Shown here piece by piece: positions 8,680-17,029 of a DNA stretch of 64,000 bases. Made by a program: the position numbers and the translations under genes. The notes under the pieces are model-generated. The model searched no databases. It worked only from the letters and a program-made list of their open reading frames with translations, and was not told where the DNA came from. Origin of the DNA: UBA7328 sp002471345 (GTDB lineage Bacteria; Bacteroidota; Bacteroidia; Chitinophagales; Saprospiraceae); contig CAXGOB010000012.1 of the NCBI GenBank assembly GCA_964011275.1, positions 1-64,000 of the forward strand, written 5' to 3'. The stretch's first letter is position 1. Each line of letters begins with the position of its first letter.

Positions 8680-10914
8680 TTATTTTTCTAAATATTTATC
8701 AAGACTTTCGTCGAATCTCTTTTTCCAACGATCAATTTCTCCAAAACTTTTACCAAATACAGATATTTTTCCGTCTGTTACAACACCTATCTCCTTAATA
8801 TCCATCCTATTACTGTTAATTATATGCAAAAAGTCGGCCTCTTTCCCTGCAGATACAGTTACTACTACCCTACTTTGGCTTTCACCGAATAGATATGAGT
8901 CATTTCTCTTGACGTCATTTTGATCAAAAAGGTCAAAACCGTTACTGCCTTTGTAACAACATTCTAAGAGACAGAAAAACAACCCACCTTCTGATACATC
9001 ATGAGCAGACAAAAGAGTTTTCTTTTTGTTTAGGGTGATTATTGTTTTCTGAAGATTGTGCTCATAATCTAAATCAAACCATGGTGCTGAAGACATTTCT
9101 ATATTATGATAATATCTGAGATACTCTGACTGCCCAATATCATTTTGTGGTTTACCTATCAAAAATATTTTATCTCCCTCTCCTTTAAAATTAAGTGTCA
9201 ACTGATCAGTATACTGCTCTAAAACACCTACCATACCAATAGCTGGAGTAGGGTATACAGGTTCATTCGTATCTGGTAGTACGGTCTGATTATAAAAGCT
9301 TACGTTACCTCCTGTGACAGGTGTATCAAATTTGCGACAAGCTTCTCCCATCCCTTTGATCACGTTCACAAACTGCCAATAAACTTCCTTGTTATATGGA
9401 TTTCCAAAGTTAAGGCAATTAGTAATGGCTGCAGGCACACCACCACTACATACAATATTCCTAGCAGCTTCACTCACTGCTATCATCGCTCCTTTATAAG
9501 GGTCTGCATACACAAACCTTGAATTACAATCTACCACTGCTGCAAGAGCCTTATCAGTACCTTTAATCCTGATAAGTGGTGCATCAGAAGGATCATTAGT
9601 ACTCATACTATTTGTACGCACTGTAGAATCATATTGCTGATAGATCCATCTTTTAGAGGCCAAATTTGGACTTTCACTCATAGCAAAAGCCACTTTCATT
9701 AGATCAGATGGTTCAGAAATATTATCAATACTAAATTTTTCAATATCAGAGAGATACCTAGGTTTTTCAAATTCTCTATCGTAGACCGGAGCTCCTCCTC
9801 CTAATACTAAATCCTCTGCTGGCACATCAGCTACCAATTCACCTTTGGCATAAAATTTAAGCCTTCCTGAGTCATTTACATCACCAATATGAGTGCAATT
9901 CAAATCCCATTTGTCAAAAATGGCCTTAATTTCTTTTTCTTTTCCCTTTTCACCACAGATGAGCATTCTCTCTTGACTCTCAGAAAGCAAGATCTCAAAT
10001 GGCTTCATATCTGCTTGGCGCGTAGGGCAGAGGTCGAGATTGATATCCATTCCTGCCTCCCCTTTTGCACTCATCTCTGATGTAGAACAAGTAATGCCAG
10101 CAGCTCCCATATCTTGTATTCCAATGACATGACCTGACTTGATAGCTTCTAAACTAGCTTCTAATAATAATTTCTCTTGAAAAGGATCTCCGACTTGTAC
10201 AGATGGTAGATCATCTGCCGAGTCTTCAGTCAAATCCGCAGAGGCAAAAGTGGCACCATGAATACCATCTTTACCTGTATCAGAACCGACAATGAATATT
10301 GGATTGCCTGCACCCTTGGCAACAGCCGATGCAATATCCGTCTCCATTATCCCCACTGACATTGCATTGACCAAAATGTTTTGATTATAACATGGATCAA
10401 AATAAGTCTCTCCTCCAATAGTTGGAACTCCAAGACAATTACCGTAGTCTCCTATTCCTCTTACTACACCATCAACAAGATGCTGGGTACGTTTTTCTTT
10501 TATATCACCAAAACGGAGCGAATTCAATGCCGCAATTGGTCTAGCTCCCATTGTGAATATATCCCTGTGTATTCCTCCCACACCTGTAGCTGCTCCCTGA
10601 TAAGGCTCAATTGCTGAAGGGTGATTATGAGATTCTATTTTAAAAGCACAAGCCAGTCCATCTCCAATATCTATTAACCCTGCATTCTCTTCACCTGCTT
10701 CCACCAGCATTTTCTCACCATCTCGAGGCAATGTTTTTAGATATTTTATTGAGTTCTTATATGAGCAATGCTCAGACCACATAACTGAGAAGATGCTGAG
10801 TTCAGTGAAGTTTGGGTGTCTGCCCATGATTTCCACAATTCGATCATATTCTTCAGTATTGAGTCCTAGTTTCTCAATAGTGTCAGAAGGGACAGGATTA
10901 TTCTGTGCGGTCAT
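8680..10914 (-). CDS. purL: Phosphoribosylformylglycinamidine synthase subunit PurL
   Basis: The small-type PurL (744 residues), which catalyses the ATP-dependent FGAR to FGAM step of purine synthesis with PurQ (glutaminase) and PurS. Recognisable family sequences include MWSEHCSYKNS near residue 45, KIESHNHPSAIEPYQGAATGVGG, the AIR-synthase-like repeats with GGG segments, and LSAHDVSEGG near the C-terminus. The length fits the small form and rules out the 1,200-residue fused PurL. purQ and purS are not in the window. ATG at 10914. It is the first gene of a two-gene unit with the TlpA-like lipoprotein. Confidence 0.96.
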   Translation of the reverse strand: MTAQNNPVPSDTIEKLGLNTEEYDRIVEIMGRHPNFTELSIFSVMWSEHCSYKNSIKYLKTLPRDGEKMLVEAGEENAGLIDIGDGLACAFKIESHNHPSAIEPYQGAATGVGGIHRDIFTMGARPIAALNSLRFGDIKEKRTQHLVDGVVRGIGDYGNCLGVPTIGGETYFDPCYNQNILVNAMSVGIMETDIASAVAKGAGNPIFIVGSDTGKDGIHGATFASADLTEDSADDLPSVQVGDPFQEKLLLEASLEAIKSGHVIGIQDMGAAGITCSTSEMSAKGEAGMDINLDLCPTRQADMKPFEILLSESQERMLICGEKGKEKEIKAIFDKWDLNCTHIGDVNDSGRLKFYAKGELVADVPAEDLVLGGGAPVYDREFEKPRYLSDIEKFSIDNISEPSDLMKVAFAMSESPNLASKRWIYQQYDSTVRTNSMSTNDPSDAPLIRIKGTDKALAAVVDCNSRFVYADPYKGAMIAVSEAARNIVCSGGVPAAITNCLNFGNPYNKEVYWQFVNVIKGMGEACRKFDTPVTGGNVSFYNQTVLPDTNEPVYPTPAIGMVGVLEQYTDQLTLNFKGEGDKIFLIGKPQNDIGQSEYLRYYHNIEMSSAPWFDLDYEHNLQKTIITLNKKKTLLSAHDVSEGGLFFCLLECCYKGSNGFDLFDQNDVKRNDSYLFGESQSRVVVTVSAGKEADFLHIINSNRMDIKEIGVVTDGKISVFGKSFGEIDRWKKRFDESLDKYLEK

Positions 10915-11005
10915 TCAGATGTAAGTGCTAATTAAGGTGCGAATTTAGATATATTTTATTTTTTTAATTTGAAAATGATTAGGATAGAAACCTTATTTCT
11001 CATAT

Positions 11006-11878
11006 TTGTTAAAAGAGCTCATCAACTTGCTAAAATCCATCTATAGATTCCTTAGCCCAAAATGGCAAAATGCCTTCCTCGACTACAAAGTCAATCTTGA
11101 GCCTCGTTATCATAAAAATGGAAAATTCGAAGCTAATCCTTTTCTCACTAGTTTATTTGAAAAGAACATTAGCAAATTCTCCTCTGTACTGAACTCATTT
11201 TTATACTATGATGAACAAATTGATAGTATAGGATTAAAACCACAAAACAAAACTGACCCATACTGGCAAAATGGTTTTCTACCCGGATTGGATATGATTT
11301 CAATCTATGGAATGATAAGAGAACTAAAGCCATCTATTTATCTAGAAATTGGGTCCGGGCATTCTACTAGAATTGCGTTTAAAGCTAAGAGGGAAGGAGA
11401 TTTGACAACAAAAATTATATCCATTGATCCCTATCCTAGAAGTGAAATAGATCATCTTGCAGATCAGATCATTCGCAAACCTGTAGAGGACATGAGTTTT
11501 AATGATGACGTTTTTTCACAGCTTAAAAGTGGAGATATATTGTTCATTGATAGTAGTCATCGTATTCTTCCTAATTCTGACTGTGCCTTTATTTATAATG
11601 AGTTGATACCGAGCCTTCCAAAAGGAGTGGTCATTCATATCCATGATATTTATCTTCCTTATGACTATCCTCAATTCATGTGTGATAGGTTATATAATGA
11701 GAATGAATTCTTAGCCGCCTACTTATTGAGTAACTCCAACTACTTCAAAATTCTATTGCCTAATTTCTATGTCTATAAAAATCCAGATGTTTGGAATACA
11801 ATAGCACCACTTTTCACATCATCAAAAATGAAAGATGTAGAAAAACATGGTGGGTCTATATGGCTTAGTAAGAATTAG
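11006..11878 (+). CDS. Class I SAM-dependent methyltransferase-like protein
   Basis: About 290 residues. The Rossmann motif I is clear (YLEIGSGHSTRIAF, about 114-127), followed by an acidic strand-2 end (IISIDPYPRSE) and motif ILFIDSSHR. An HIHDI segment later in the domain resembles the Methyltransf_24 family. The first 90 residues are helical and basic. The start is TTG at 11006. An in-frame TAG at 10985 excludes a longer product, and the next ATG would lose the N-terminal part. The target is unknown. It is not clearly in an operon. Confidence 0.75.
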   Translation: MLKELINLLKSIYRFLSPKWQNAFLDYKVNLEPRYHKNGKFEANPFLTSLFEKNISKFSSVLNSFLYYDEQIDSIGLKPQNKTDPYWQNGFLPGLDMISIYGMIRELKPSIYLEIGSGHSTRIAFKAKREGDLTTKIISIDPYPRSEIDHLADQIIRKPVEDMSFNDDVFSQLKSGDILFIDSSHRILPNSDCAFIYNELIPSLPKGVVIHIHDIYLPYDYPQFMCDRLYNENEFLAAYLLSNSNYFKILLPNFYVYKNPDVWNTIAPLFTSSKMKDVEKHGGSIWLSKN

Positions 11879-11925
11879 CACTAATCTTTAAATTGAGTAA
11901 CTTGAGATCATATTAATTCTACATT

Positions 11926-13089
11926 ATGAGAGTTTTATCCATTTTCACTTTTTTGTCATTACTCCTGACCTCATGTGCAACAGATATAACCAGTGATTCT
12001 GTATTCTTTAAAGCTAATCCTCAGGAAGTCATTAAACAAGAAGTTAAAACCTTAAATATCGGAGAAAAAGCTCCAGATTTTACTTTGCCATCTACAGATG
12101 GAAAGTACTATTCACTTTCAGATTTTGAAAAAGACATTTTGGTTATCATTTTTACATGCAATCATTGTCCAACAGCACAAGCATATGAAGAGCGTATCAA
12201 AGACATAGTAAATGATTATAAAGATCAAAGTGTTCAGGTGGTAGGTATCTCACCAAACAGTCCTTTAGGATTACTTTATGAAGAATTGGGCTATTCAGAT
12301 CTTGGAGATGAATTTGATGAAATGATATTGCGAGATGAGGCTCATGCATTCAATTTTCCTTATCTGTATGATGGTGATGATCAAAAAGTCTCACTCGCAT
12401 ATGGACCAGTAGCAACACCTCATGTTTTTATATTTGATAAAGGAAGGATACTCCAATATGTAGGTAGGATAGATAAATCTGAAAAACCTGGAACGGCCAA
12501 TGCTGAAGACCTAAGAGTTGCTGTGGATGCAATGTTAGCTGGAGGCACTCCAGAATTAGCAACCACTAAAACCTTCGGTTGTTCTACTAAATGGGGATGG
12601 AAAACAGAACTGAAGACTAAAGTGGACAAAGAATGGTCTGAGAAAGAAGTCAAATTAGACGATCTATCAAAAGAAGGGTTAACTGAGCTTATTTCAAATG
12701 AGAGCTCTGAAAAACTGAGGTTAATAAATTTTTGGGCTTCGTGGTGTGGACCTTGCAGACTAGAGTATCCAGAATTTGTAGTGATTCAAAGGATGTTTGG
12801 TGCCCGAGATTTTGAGTTTGTATCCGTTTCATTGGATAATGCTGATAAAAAAAGAAAAGCTTTAGAAATATTAGTAAAAGCAGAATCAGCTCTCCAAAAT
12901 TATATCTCTACCGTTACTGACAAATATGAATTGATAGAACTAGTAGATAAAAACTGGAATGGAGCACTCCCTTATACTCTTTTGATTGAGCCAGGGGGTA
13001 ATGTAGTTTGGTCTCATCAAGGAGAAGTAGACTTTTTAGAATTGAAAAGAGCTATTGCCGACCATGACATGATTGGAAGAGTGTATTAG
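11926..13089 (+). CDS. Lipoprotein with two thioredoxin-fold domains (AhpC/TSA-like plus TlpA-like)
   Basis: 387 residues with a lipoprotein signal (LLLTSC, Cys17). Domain 1, about 45-215, is a peroxiredoxin/redoxin-type fold (GEKAPDFTLPSTDGK) with a CNHC motif at 78-81 and the ATPHVFIFD cis-Pro loop. Domain 2, about 240-387, is TlpA-like with WASWCGPC (Cys274, Cys277) and a LPYTLLIE loop. Two CxxC sites in one periplasmic protein suggest a relay of electrons within the molecule, which is inference. It stands alone between a methyltransferase gene and the convergent ArsC-like gene. Confidence 0.88.
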   Translation: MRVLSIFTFLSLLLTSCATDITSDSVFFKANPQEVIKQEVKTLNIGEKAPDFTLPSTDGKYYSLSDFEKDILVIIFTCNHCPTAQAYEERIKDIVNDYKDQSVQVVGISPNSPLGLLYEELGYSDLGDEFDEMILRDEAHAFNFPYLYDGDDQKVSLAYGPVATPHVFIFDKGRILQYVGRIDKSEKPGTANAEDLRVAVDAMLAGGTPELATTKTFGCSTKWGWKTELKTKVDKEWSEKEVKLDDLSKEGLTELISNESSEKLRLINFWASWCGPCRLEYPEFVVIQRMFGARDFEFVSVSLDNADKKRKALEILVKAESALQNYISTVTDKYELIELVDKNWNGALPYTLLIEPGGNVVWSHQGEVDFLELKRAIADHDMIGRVY

Positions 13090-13160
13090 AAAGACATTAG
13101 AACAAGGAGAAAAGACCATAGAAATTGATGTCAAACAGAAAATAAGATGAAAAATGATTC

Positions 13161-13784
13161 TCAAACCTCTTCGCTAATCTCCTTACACAGATATAGTATT
13201 TCCCTTCCTATCTCTCTAACCTTACTAACATAAGAATCTGCTTCCTCAGGTGAGTCATCTGAATGCTTAGGATCAATATAAGGCAATGAAATACGGTGAG
13301 AAGCTCCACTCACAATTGGGCAATTTTGATCCGCATGATCACAGACCATCACAGCAATATAATTGCTTTGAGGATTAGACGTATCATCATAGACTTTGGA
13401 AAACATGACTTGATTCAATTCCTTATGATCAGATAGGAAACTGTATCTAGGATTAGAAACATCATTTGATTTGTCAAAATTAAAACCAAAACTATCTAAA
13501 GCAGTAACCATCCTATAATTGAATGATGTGGCCTCTGTACCACCAGAAAAAGTCTTTAATCCATTTATGCCTTTATCATGAGCTACGATTCTTAATAAAA
13601 ATTCTGCTAGTTGTGATCTTCTTGAGTTATGGGTGCAGATAAACATCACTTTACAACAGCTCATTTTTTTCAGCTCTTCATGAATTAATTCAGCTAAAAA
13701 AGACAACTCCTTTTTCCTCATTGGGTTAATCTGATCAAATTCAAGTTTTACCTCATTTATAAATAATTTGACAGATTCGTCCAT
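13161..13784 (-). CDS. ArsC-type (thioredoxin-coupled) arsenate reductase/LMW phosphatase-like protein
   Basis: 207 residues with a 40-residue N-terminal helical extension before an LMW-PTP fold. The P-loop is CTHNSRRS (Cys50 to Arg56, CX5R). A second pair, Cys148 and Cys155 (VCDHADQNCPIVSG), has the spacing of the two resolving cysteines of S. aureus pI258 ArsC, so the complete redox triad is present. That favours arsenate reduction over simple phosphatase activity. It is the last gene of a minus-strand operon after the VWA and AAA genes (18-bp gap). No ArsR or Acr3 is nearby. The extension contains an additional Cys-Cys pair at 43-44. Confidence 0.85.
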   Translation of the reverse strand: MDESVKLFINEVKLEFDQINPMRKKELSFLAELIHEELKKMSCCKVMFICTHNSRRSQLAEFLLRIVAHDKGINGLKTFSGGTEATSFNYRMVTALDSFGFNFDKSNDVSNPRYSFLSDHKELNQVMFSKVYDDTSNPQSNYIAVMVCDHADQNCPIVSGASHRISLPYIDPKHSDDSPEEADSYVSKVREIGREILYLCKEISEEV

Positions 13785-13802
13785 TTATATTTCTTAAACA
13801 TT

Positions 13803-15287
13803 CTAAAAGTTAAGTAAATCACCATCCTCTTCCATATCATCCAACATTGATGCCAATGGATCAACAAATGTCATATTAGAATCTACTAAAGTCTTACCTA
13901 TCACCTCATATTCTGCAAGCCCATGAAGTGCCAACTCCATAAAGAAAACTTCATCCTTTTTCGCCACCTTTTTTGACTGCACTAGTTTTTTTAAGCCTTG
14001 TACAGAATTGAGTTTTGCTAGATGGTCTTTATCAGAATCATCAACTAAGAAGTCTACCTTATTATTCCCAGAAAACCATACTTTAATAACACCATATGGG
14101 TCCTTATCATTCATTTTCATGGCTTCGTCAGGATTCATAAAATGTTCATCAAATTTTTCTTTGATTGCACTACTGAGTAGGTGTAATGCCACATTATAAG
14201 GTCCTTCTTGTTCTCCTTCATATACCAATTCCATTTTACCTGTGAGGGAAGGAATAATGCCCCAGAAGTCAGTGATACGTACTGATGTTTTCTTCTCTTT
14301 ATTGATCAGCATCCGTCTCTCAGAAGCACTCATGAGATTTTCCATGGCAGTAATGCTCATACGAGCAGATATTCCACTTTTTTCATCTACATAATCTGAC
14401 TCTCTTGCCTGAAATGATATCAGTTCCAACAAGTTTTTGATCTCGTCAGATATGACAATTTTCTTCTTCTGATCATCAGTGATGGATGCCTCTTGAGCAG
14501 TAATAGATTCCGCTATATCCAATGATCTTGGATAGTGTGTCAATATCTGCGACTCTATCCGGTCCTTAAGTGGAGTAACGATGCTTCCTCTGTTAGTGTA
14601 GTCCTCAGGATTAGCAGTGAAAACAAACTGAATATCCAAAGGAAATCTGAGTTTAAATCCTCTAATCTGCAGATCACCTTCTTGTAAAATATTAAAAAGA
14701 GAAACCTGAATTCTAGGTTGTAAATCTGGCAATTCATTTATAATAAAAATGGACCTATTAGCCCTTGGTACTAATCCAAAGTGAATCACCCTCTCATCAG
14801 AATAATTAAGTTTGAGGCTCGCTGCTTTTATAGGATCTATATCACCAATAAGGTCAGCAACACTCACATCAGGAGTAGCCAGTTTTTCTACAAATCTATC
14901 ATCTCTATGCACCCAAGAAATAGGAGTCTTATCACCTAGTTCCTCTACCCTATCTCGACCATATCTGCTCAAAGGCATCAATGGATCATCATTGATATCA
15001 GACCCTTCTACAATAGGCATATATTCATCCAATAGTTGTGTCATGAGCCGCGCAATACGCGTCTTTGCTTGCCCCCTTAGTCCTAATAGAAGAATGTTGT
15101 GTCTAGATAATATTGCTCTTTCTAAATCAGGGATAACGGTATCCTCAAATCCCACTATACCTTCAAAAACGGTCTGTCCTGATTCCAGTTTTTCTATCAA
15201 GTTTTTCCTCATCTCTTCTTTTACAGAAAGAGACTTATAACCTGATTTTTTCAATTGACCTAAAGTCTTAATTTTCGTTATTTCCAA
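13803..15287 (-). CDS. MoxR/ChlI-like AAA ATPase
   Basis: 494 residues. An N-terminal leader (LGQLKKSGYKSLSVKEEMR) precedes an AAA core. The Walker A is unusual, GLRGQAKT, with Ala in place of the last Gly. The Walker B region reads IFIINELPDL rather than hhhhDE, followed by NILQEGDLQIRG and FTANPEDYTNRG (sensor 1 Asn). This is the type of MoxR/Mg-chelatase-subunit-like ATPase that pairs with VWA proteins. The start is TTG at 15287, because a TAA lies four codons upstream and no earlier ATG exists. It lies 33 bp after the VWA gene, and the two probably form a chaperone-like or metal-insertion complex. Confidence 0.85.
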   Translation of the reverse strand: MEITKIKTLGQLKKSGYKSLSVKEEMRKNLIEKLESGQTVFEGIVGFEDTVIPDLERAILSRHNILLLGLRGQAKTRIARLMTQLLDEYMPIVEGSDINDDPLMPLSRYGRDRVEELGDKTPISWVHRDDRFVEKLATPDVSVADLIGDIDPIKAASLKLNYSDERVIHFGLVPRANRSIFIINELPDLQPRIQVSLFNILQEGDLQIRGFKLRFPLDIQFVFTANPEDYTNRGSIVTPLKDRIESQILTHYPRSLDIAESITAQEASITDDQKKKIVISDEIKNLLELISFQARESDYVDEKSGISARMSITAMENLMSASERRMLINKEKKTSVRITDFWGIIPSLTGKMELVYEGEQEGPYNVALHLLSSAIKEKFDEHFMNPDEAMKMNDKDPYGVIKVWFSGNNKVDFLVDDSDKDHLAKLNSVQGLKKLVQSKKVAKKDEVFFMELALHGLAEYEVIGKTLVDSNMTFVDPLASMLDDMEEDGDLLNF

Positions 15288-15320
15288 ATTAAATTTTTAT
15301 TCGATTTTATACTAGGAGTG

Positions 15321-16421
15321 CTATTTGCGTTTTCTTTTATTCTCTTTGTAGTCCCTGAAAATAAACTCACCTAAGCCTTTTAAAGAACTATAAAATGCCT
15401 TTCCCTGATTAGCCCTGGTGAATTGATCCACAAAACTTCTGAGGTATGGATCACTTGCTATCATAAAAGTGGTGATAGGAATATTTAGTTTTCTACATTT
15501 TACTGCTATTCCTAAGGTTCTATTTAATATTTTACTATCAAGTCCGAATGCATTTTTATAATACTTTTTACCTTTTTTGATGCATGTTGGCTTTCCATCT
15601 GTGATCATCATGATCTGCTTATTCGTACTCTTTCTTCTTCTTAAAATATTCATAGCCAAATCCAATCCAGCTACAGTATTGGTATGATAAGGTCCGACTT
15701 GCAGGTAAGGTAAATCTTTGATTTCGATCTTCCATGCATCATTCCCAAATACTATAATATCTAGAGTGTCTTTAGGGTATCTAGTTTTGATAAGTTCAGC
15801 CAATGCCATCGCCACCTTTTTGGCAGGTGTAATTCTGTCTTCTCCATATAGAATCATAGAATGTGAAATATCTATCATCAAGACTGTGCTCGTCTGTGTC
15901 TTATAAAAAGTCTCATGAACTTCTAAATCATCCTGAGTCAATGTAAAATCGTCTATACCGTGATTGATATGAGCATTCTTTATTGATTCTGATATGGCTA
16001 TGTTATCTAAGGCATCTCCAAATTCAAATGGTCTCAATTCTGATGTATGCTCATCTCCTCGTCCAATCACCTTAGTCGTATGATTACCCGTCCCTGATTT
16101 TTTAAGGTCATCAAAAATATCGTCAAGAGCTTTCTTTCTGAGTTCTATTTCCATTTTGGCTGTAGGGCCCATTCCCCCTGAACCTTTTTGACCTTGATCA
16201 GCTATATACCCCTTATCTATCAGATCTTGGATGAAATCCGCTATACCATAGTTGTCATCAGTGAGATTATACTGCTTATCTAACTGTGTGAGCCAAGTCA
16301 GTGCTTCTGATACATCTCCAGATGTATACACTAGTAAATCTTTGAATATATTCAGTAACCGTTTGAAAGGATCATTTTCATCCCCCTTTGGTACATACTT
16401 GCCAAATTCCCACCCTATCAT
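15321..16421 (-). CDS. VWA-domain protein (partner of the MoxR-like ATPase)
   Basis: 366 residues, cytosolic. Residues 1-165 are charged and helical. A von Willebrand A domain runs from about 177 to 350, with a complete MIDAS: DxSxS at 184-188 (DISHS), a conserved Thr (HTNTVAG) and MITDGKPT. The C-terminus is very basic (YKENKRKRK). Proteins of this kind act with MoxR-type ATPases in protein maturation or cofactor insertion, much as ChlD acts with ChlI. It is the first gene of the minus-strand operon and shares a 179-bp intergenic region with the divergent AbrB-type gene. Confidence 0.88.
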   Translation of the reverse strand: MIGWEFGKYVPKGDENDPFKRLLNIFKDLLVYTSGDVSEALTWLTQLDKQYNLTDDNYGIADFIQDLIDKGYIADQGQKGSGGMGPTAKMEIELRKKALDDIFDDLKKSGTGNHTTKVIGRGDEHTSELRPFEFGDALDNIAISESIKNAHINHGIDDFTLTQDDLEVHETFYKTQTSTVLMIDISHSMILYGEDRITPAKKVAMALAELIKTRYPKDTLDIIVFGNDAWKIEIKDLPYLQVGPYHTNTVAGLDLAMNILRRRKSTNKQIMMITDGKPTCIKKGKKYYKNAFGLDSKILNRTLGIAVKCRKLNIPITTFMIASDPYLRSFVDQFTRANQGKAFYSSLKGLGEFIFRDYKENKRKRK

Positions 16422-16529
16422 AAAATCTCTGGTTATCTAGATATTTTAATAACTAAAGAAAAGAAGAAAAGTTATAAATGAAAGCTATTATTCTGGAAAG
16501 TGAGTCATTGTTAACCCTATGATTAGTCA

Positions 16530-16558
16530 ATTGCGATATAATCTGAAGATCACATTTG
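16530..16558 (+). promoter_or_regulatory. Weak candidate promoter for the AbrB-type gene
   Basis: TTG at 16531-16533 and CACATTTG at 16551-16558 resemble the Bacteroidota -33 (TTTG) and -7 (TAnnTTTG) elements with 17 bases between them and one mismatch in the -7 box. The inferred start would fall just before the palindrome at 16571. Confidence 0.3.
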
Positions 16559-16570
16559 CATCTTTATCAG

Positions 16571-16594
16571 AATTTTCTGAAATTTCAGAAAATT
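16571..16594. promoter_or_regulatory. Perfect 24-bp palindrome upstream of the AbrB-type gene (candidate operator)
   Basis: The half-site AATTTTCTGAAA at 16571-16582 is followed directly by its exact reverse complement TTTCAGAAAATT at 16583-16594. A third partial half-site (TCAGA at 16567-16571) lies just upstream, giving alternating TCAGA/TCTGA/TCAGA spaced 9 bp apart. The repeat ends 6 bp before the ATG at 16601. A palindrome without spacer at this place is typical of a dimeric repressor operator, and autoregulation by the AbrB-type product is likely. Confidence 0.65.
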
Positions 16595-16600
16595 ATTAAA

Positions 16601-16858
16601 ATGGCTAATAATCAGAAAACGCCTTGTTGTCAGATAGAAGCGGTAGTCAGTCTGGATGAAAGAGGGCAAATTATCATTCCTAAGGACGTGAGAAAGAAGT
16701 TCAATTTAGCATCAGGTGACAAATTTGCTTTGATGTCTTGTGGTGATTCAGATGAGAATGGATCACCATGTTGCTTTACTCTGATGAAGACTGATCAACT
16801 GAAAGGAATGGTACAACAGGTTTTGGGGCCAATGTTTGCGGAAATCGTCGATGGTTAA
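16601..16858 (+). CDS. AbrB/MazE/SpoVT-type regulator with cysteine pairs (HgcAB-associated-protein-like)
   Basis: 85 residues from the ATG at 16601. The longer frame from the TTG at 16556 would read through the palindrome. The core is a swapped-hairpin AbrB fold (VVSLDERGQIIIPKDVRKKF, about 15-34, then GDKFAL). Extra cysteines stand out: Cys9-Cys10 before the fold, Cys47, and Cys57-Cys58 (GSPCCFTL). This layout resembles small AbrB-like proteins named HgcAB-associated in databases, as far as I recall. I infer thiol-based metal or metalloid sensing with DNA binding. It heads a unit with the cysteine-rich peptide and the methyltransferase. Confidence 0.8.
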   Translation: MANNQKTPCCQIEAVVSLDERGQIIIPKDVRKKFNLASGDKFALMSCGDSDENGSPCCFTLMKTDQLKGMVQQVLGPMFAEIVDG

Positions 16859-16890
16859 TTTTTTTTACTTAACCACTTAATATTTTTAAT

Positions 16891-16953
16891 ATGTTATCTA
16901 TTTTATTTACAGTGATCTGTGGTGTGGGATGTTGCGACTTCCCTTGCTGCTAA
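16891..16953 (+). CDS. 20-residue cysteine-rich peptide
   Basis: A short frame with ATG and TAA encodes MLSILFTVICGVGCCDFPCC: a hydrophobic N-terminal half followed by five cysteines in eleven residues, four of them as two CC pairs. It lies 32 bp after the AbrB-type stop and is followed by a G+C-rich hairpin at 16968-16992. The frame is too short for statistics. The Cys density and its place between two other Cys-pair proteins are the reasons to believe it. It could be a membrane-associated metal-binding peptide or a Cys-codon leader peptide. No family is known to me. Confidence 0.5.
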   Translation: MLSILFTVICGVGCCDFPCC

Positions 16954-16967
16954 TTACTAAAGGAGGA

Positions 16968-16999
16968 GGGCCGCGATTAAATATTGCGGCCCCCATTTT
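16968..16999 (+). terminator. G+C-rich hairpin, possible terminator or attenuator before the methyltransferase gene
   Basis: GGGCCGCGAT at 16968-16977 pairs with ATTGCGGCCC at 16983-16992 (one G-T pair, 5-base loop), followed by CCATTTTG. The T run is weak, so termination may be partial. An AGGAGGAGGG stretch at 16961-16970 overlaps the 5' arm. Confidence 0.5.
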
Positions 17000-17029
17000 G
17001 ACATTATACAAACGTCTAAACAAATATAA

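Noticed and set aside
14812..15240. 142-residue plus-strand frame inside the AAA ATPase gene
   Set aside because: Antisense shadow; Ser-rich composition mirrors the coding strand.
16961..16970. AGGAGGAGGG as a strong Shine-Dalgarno sequence
   Set aside because: No start codon follows at a suitable distance, the next ATG is 60 bp away, and the bases form part of the hairpin arm.
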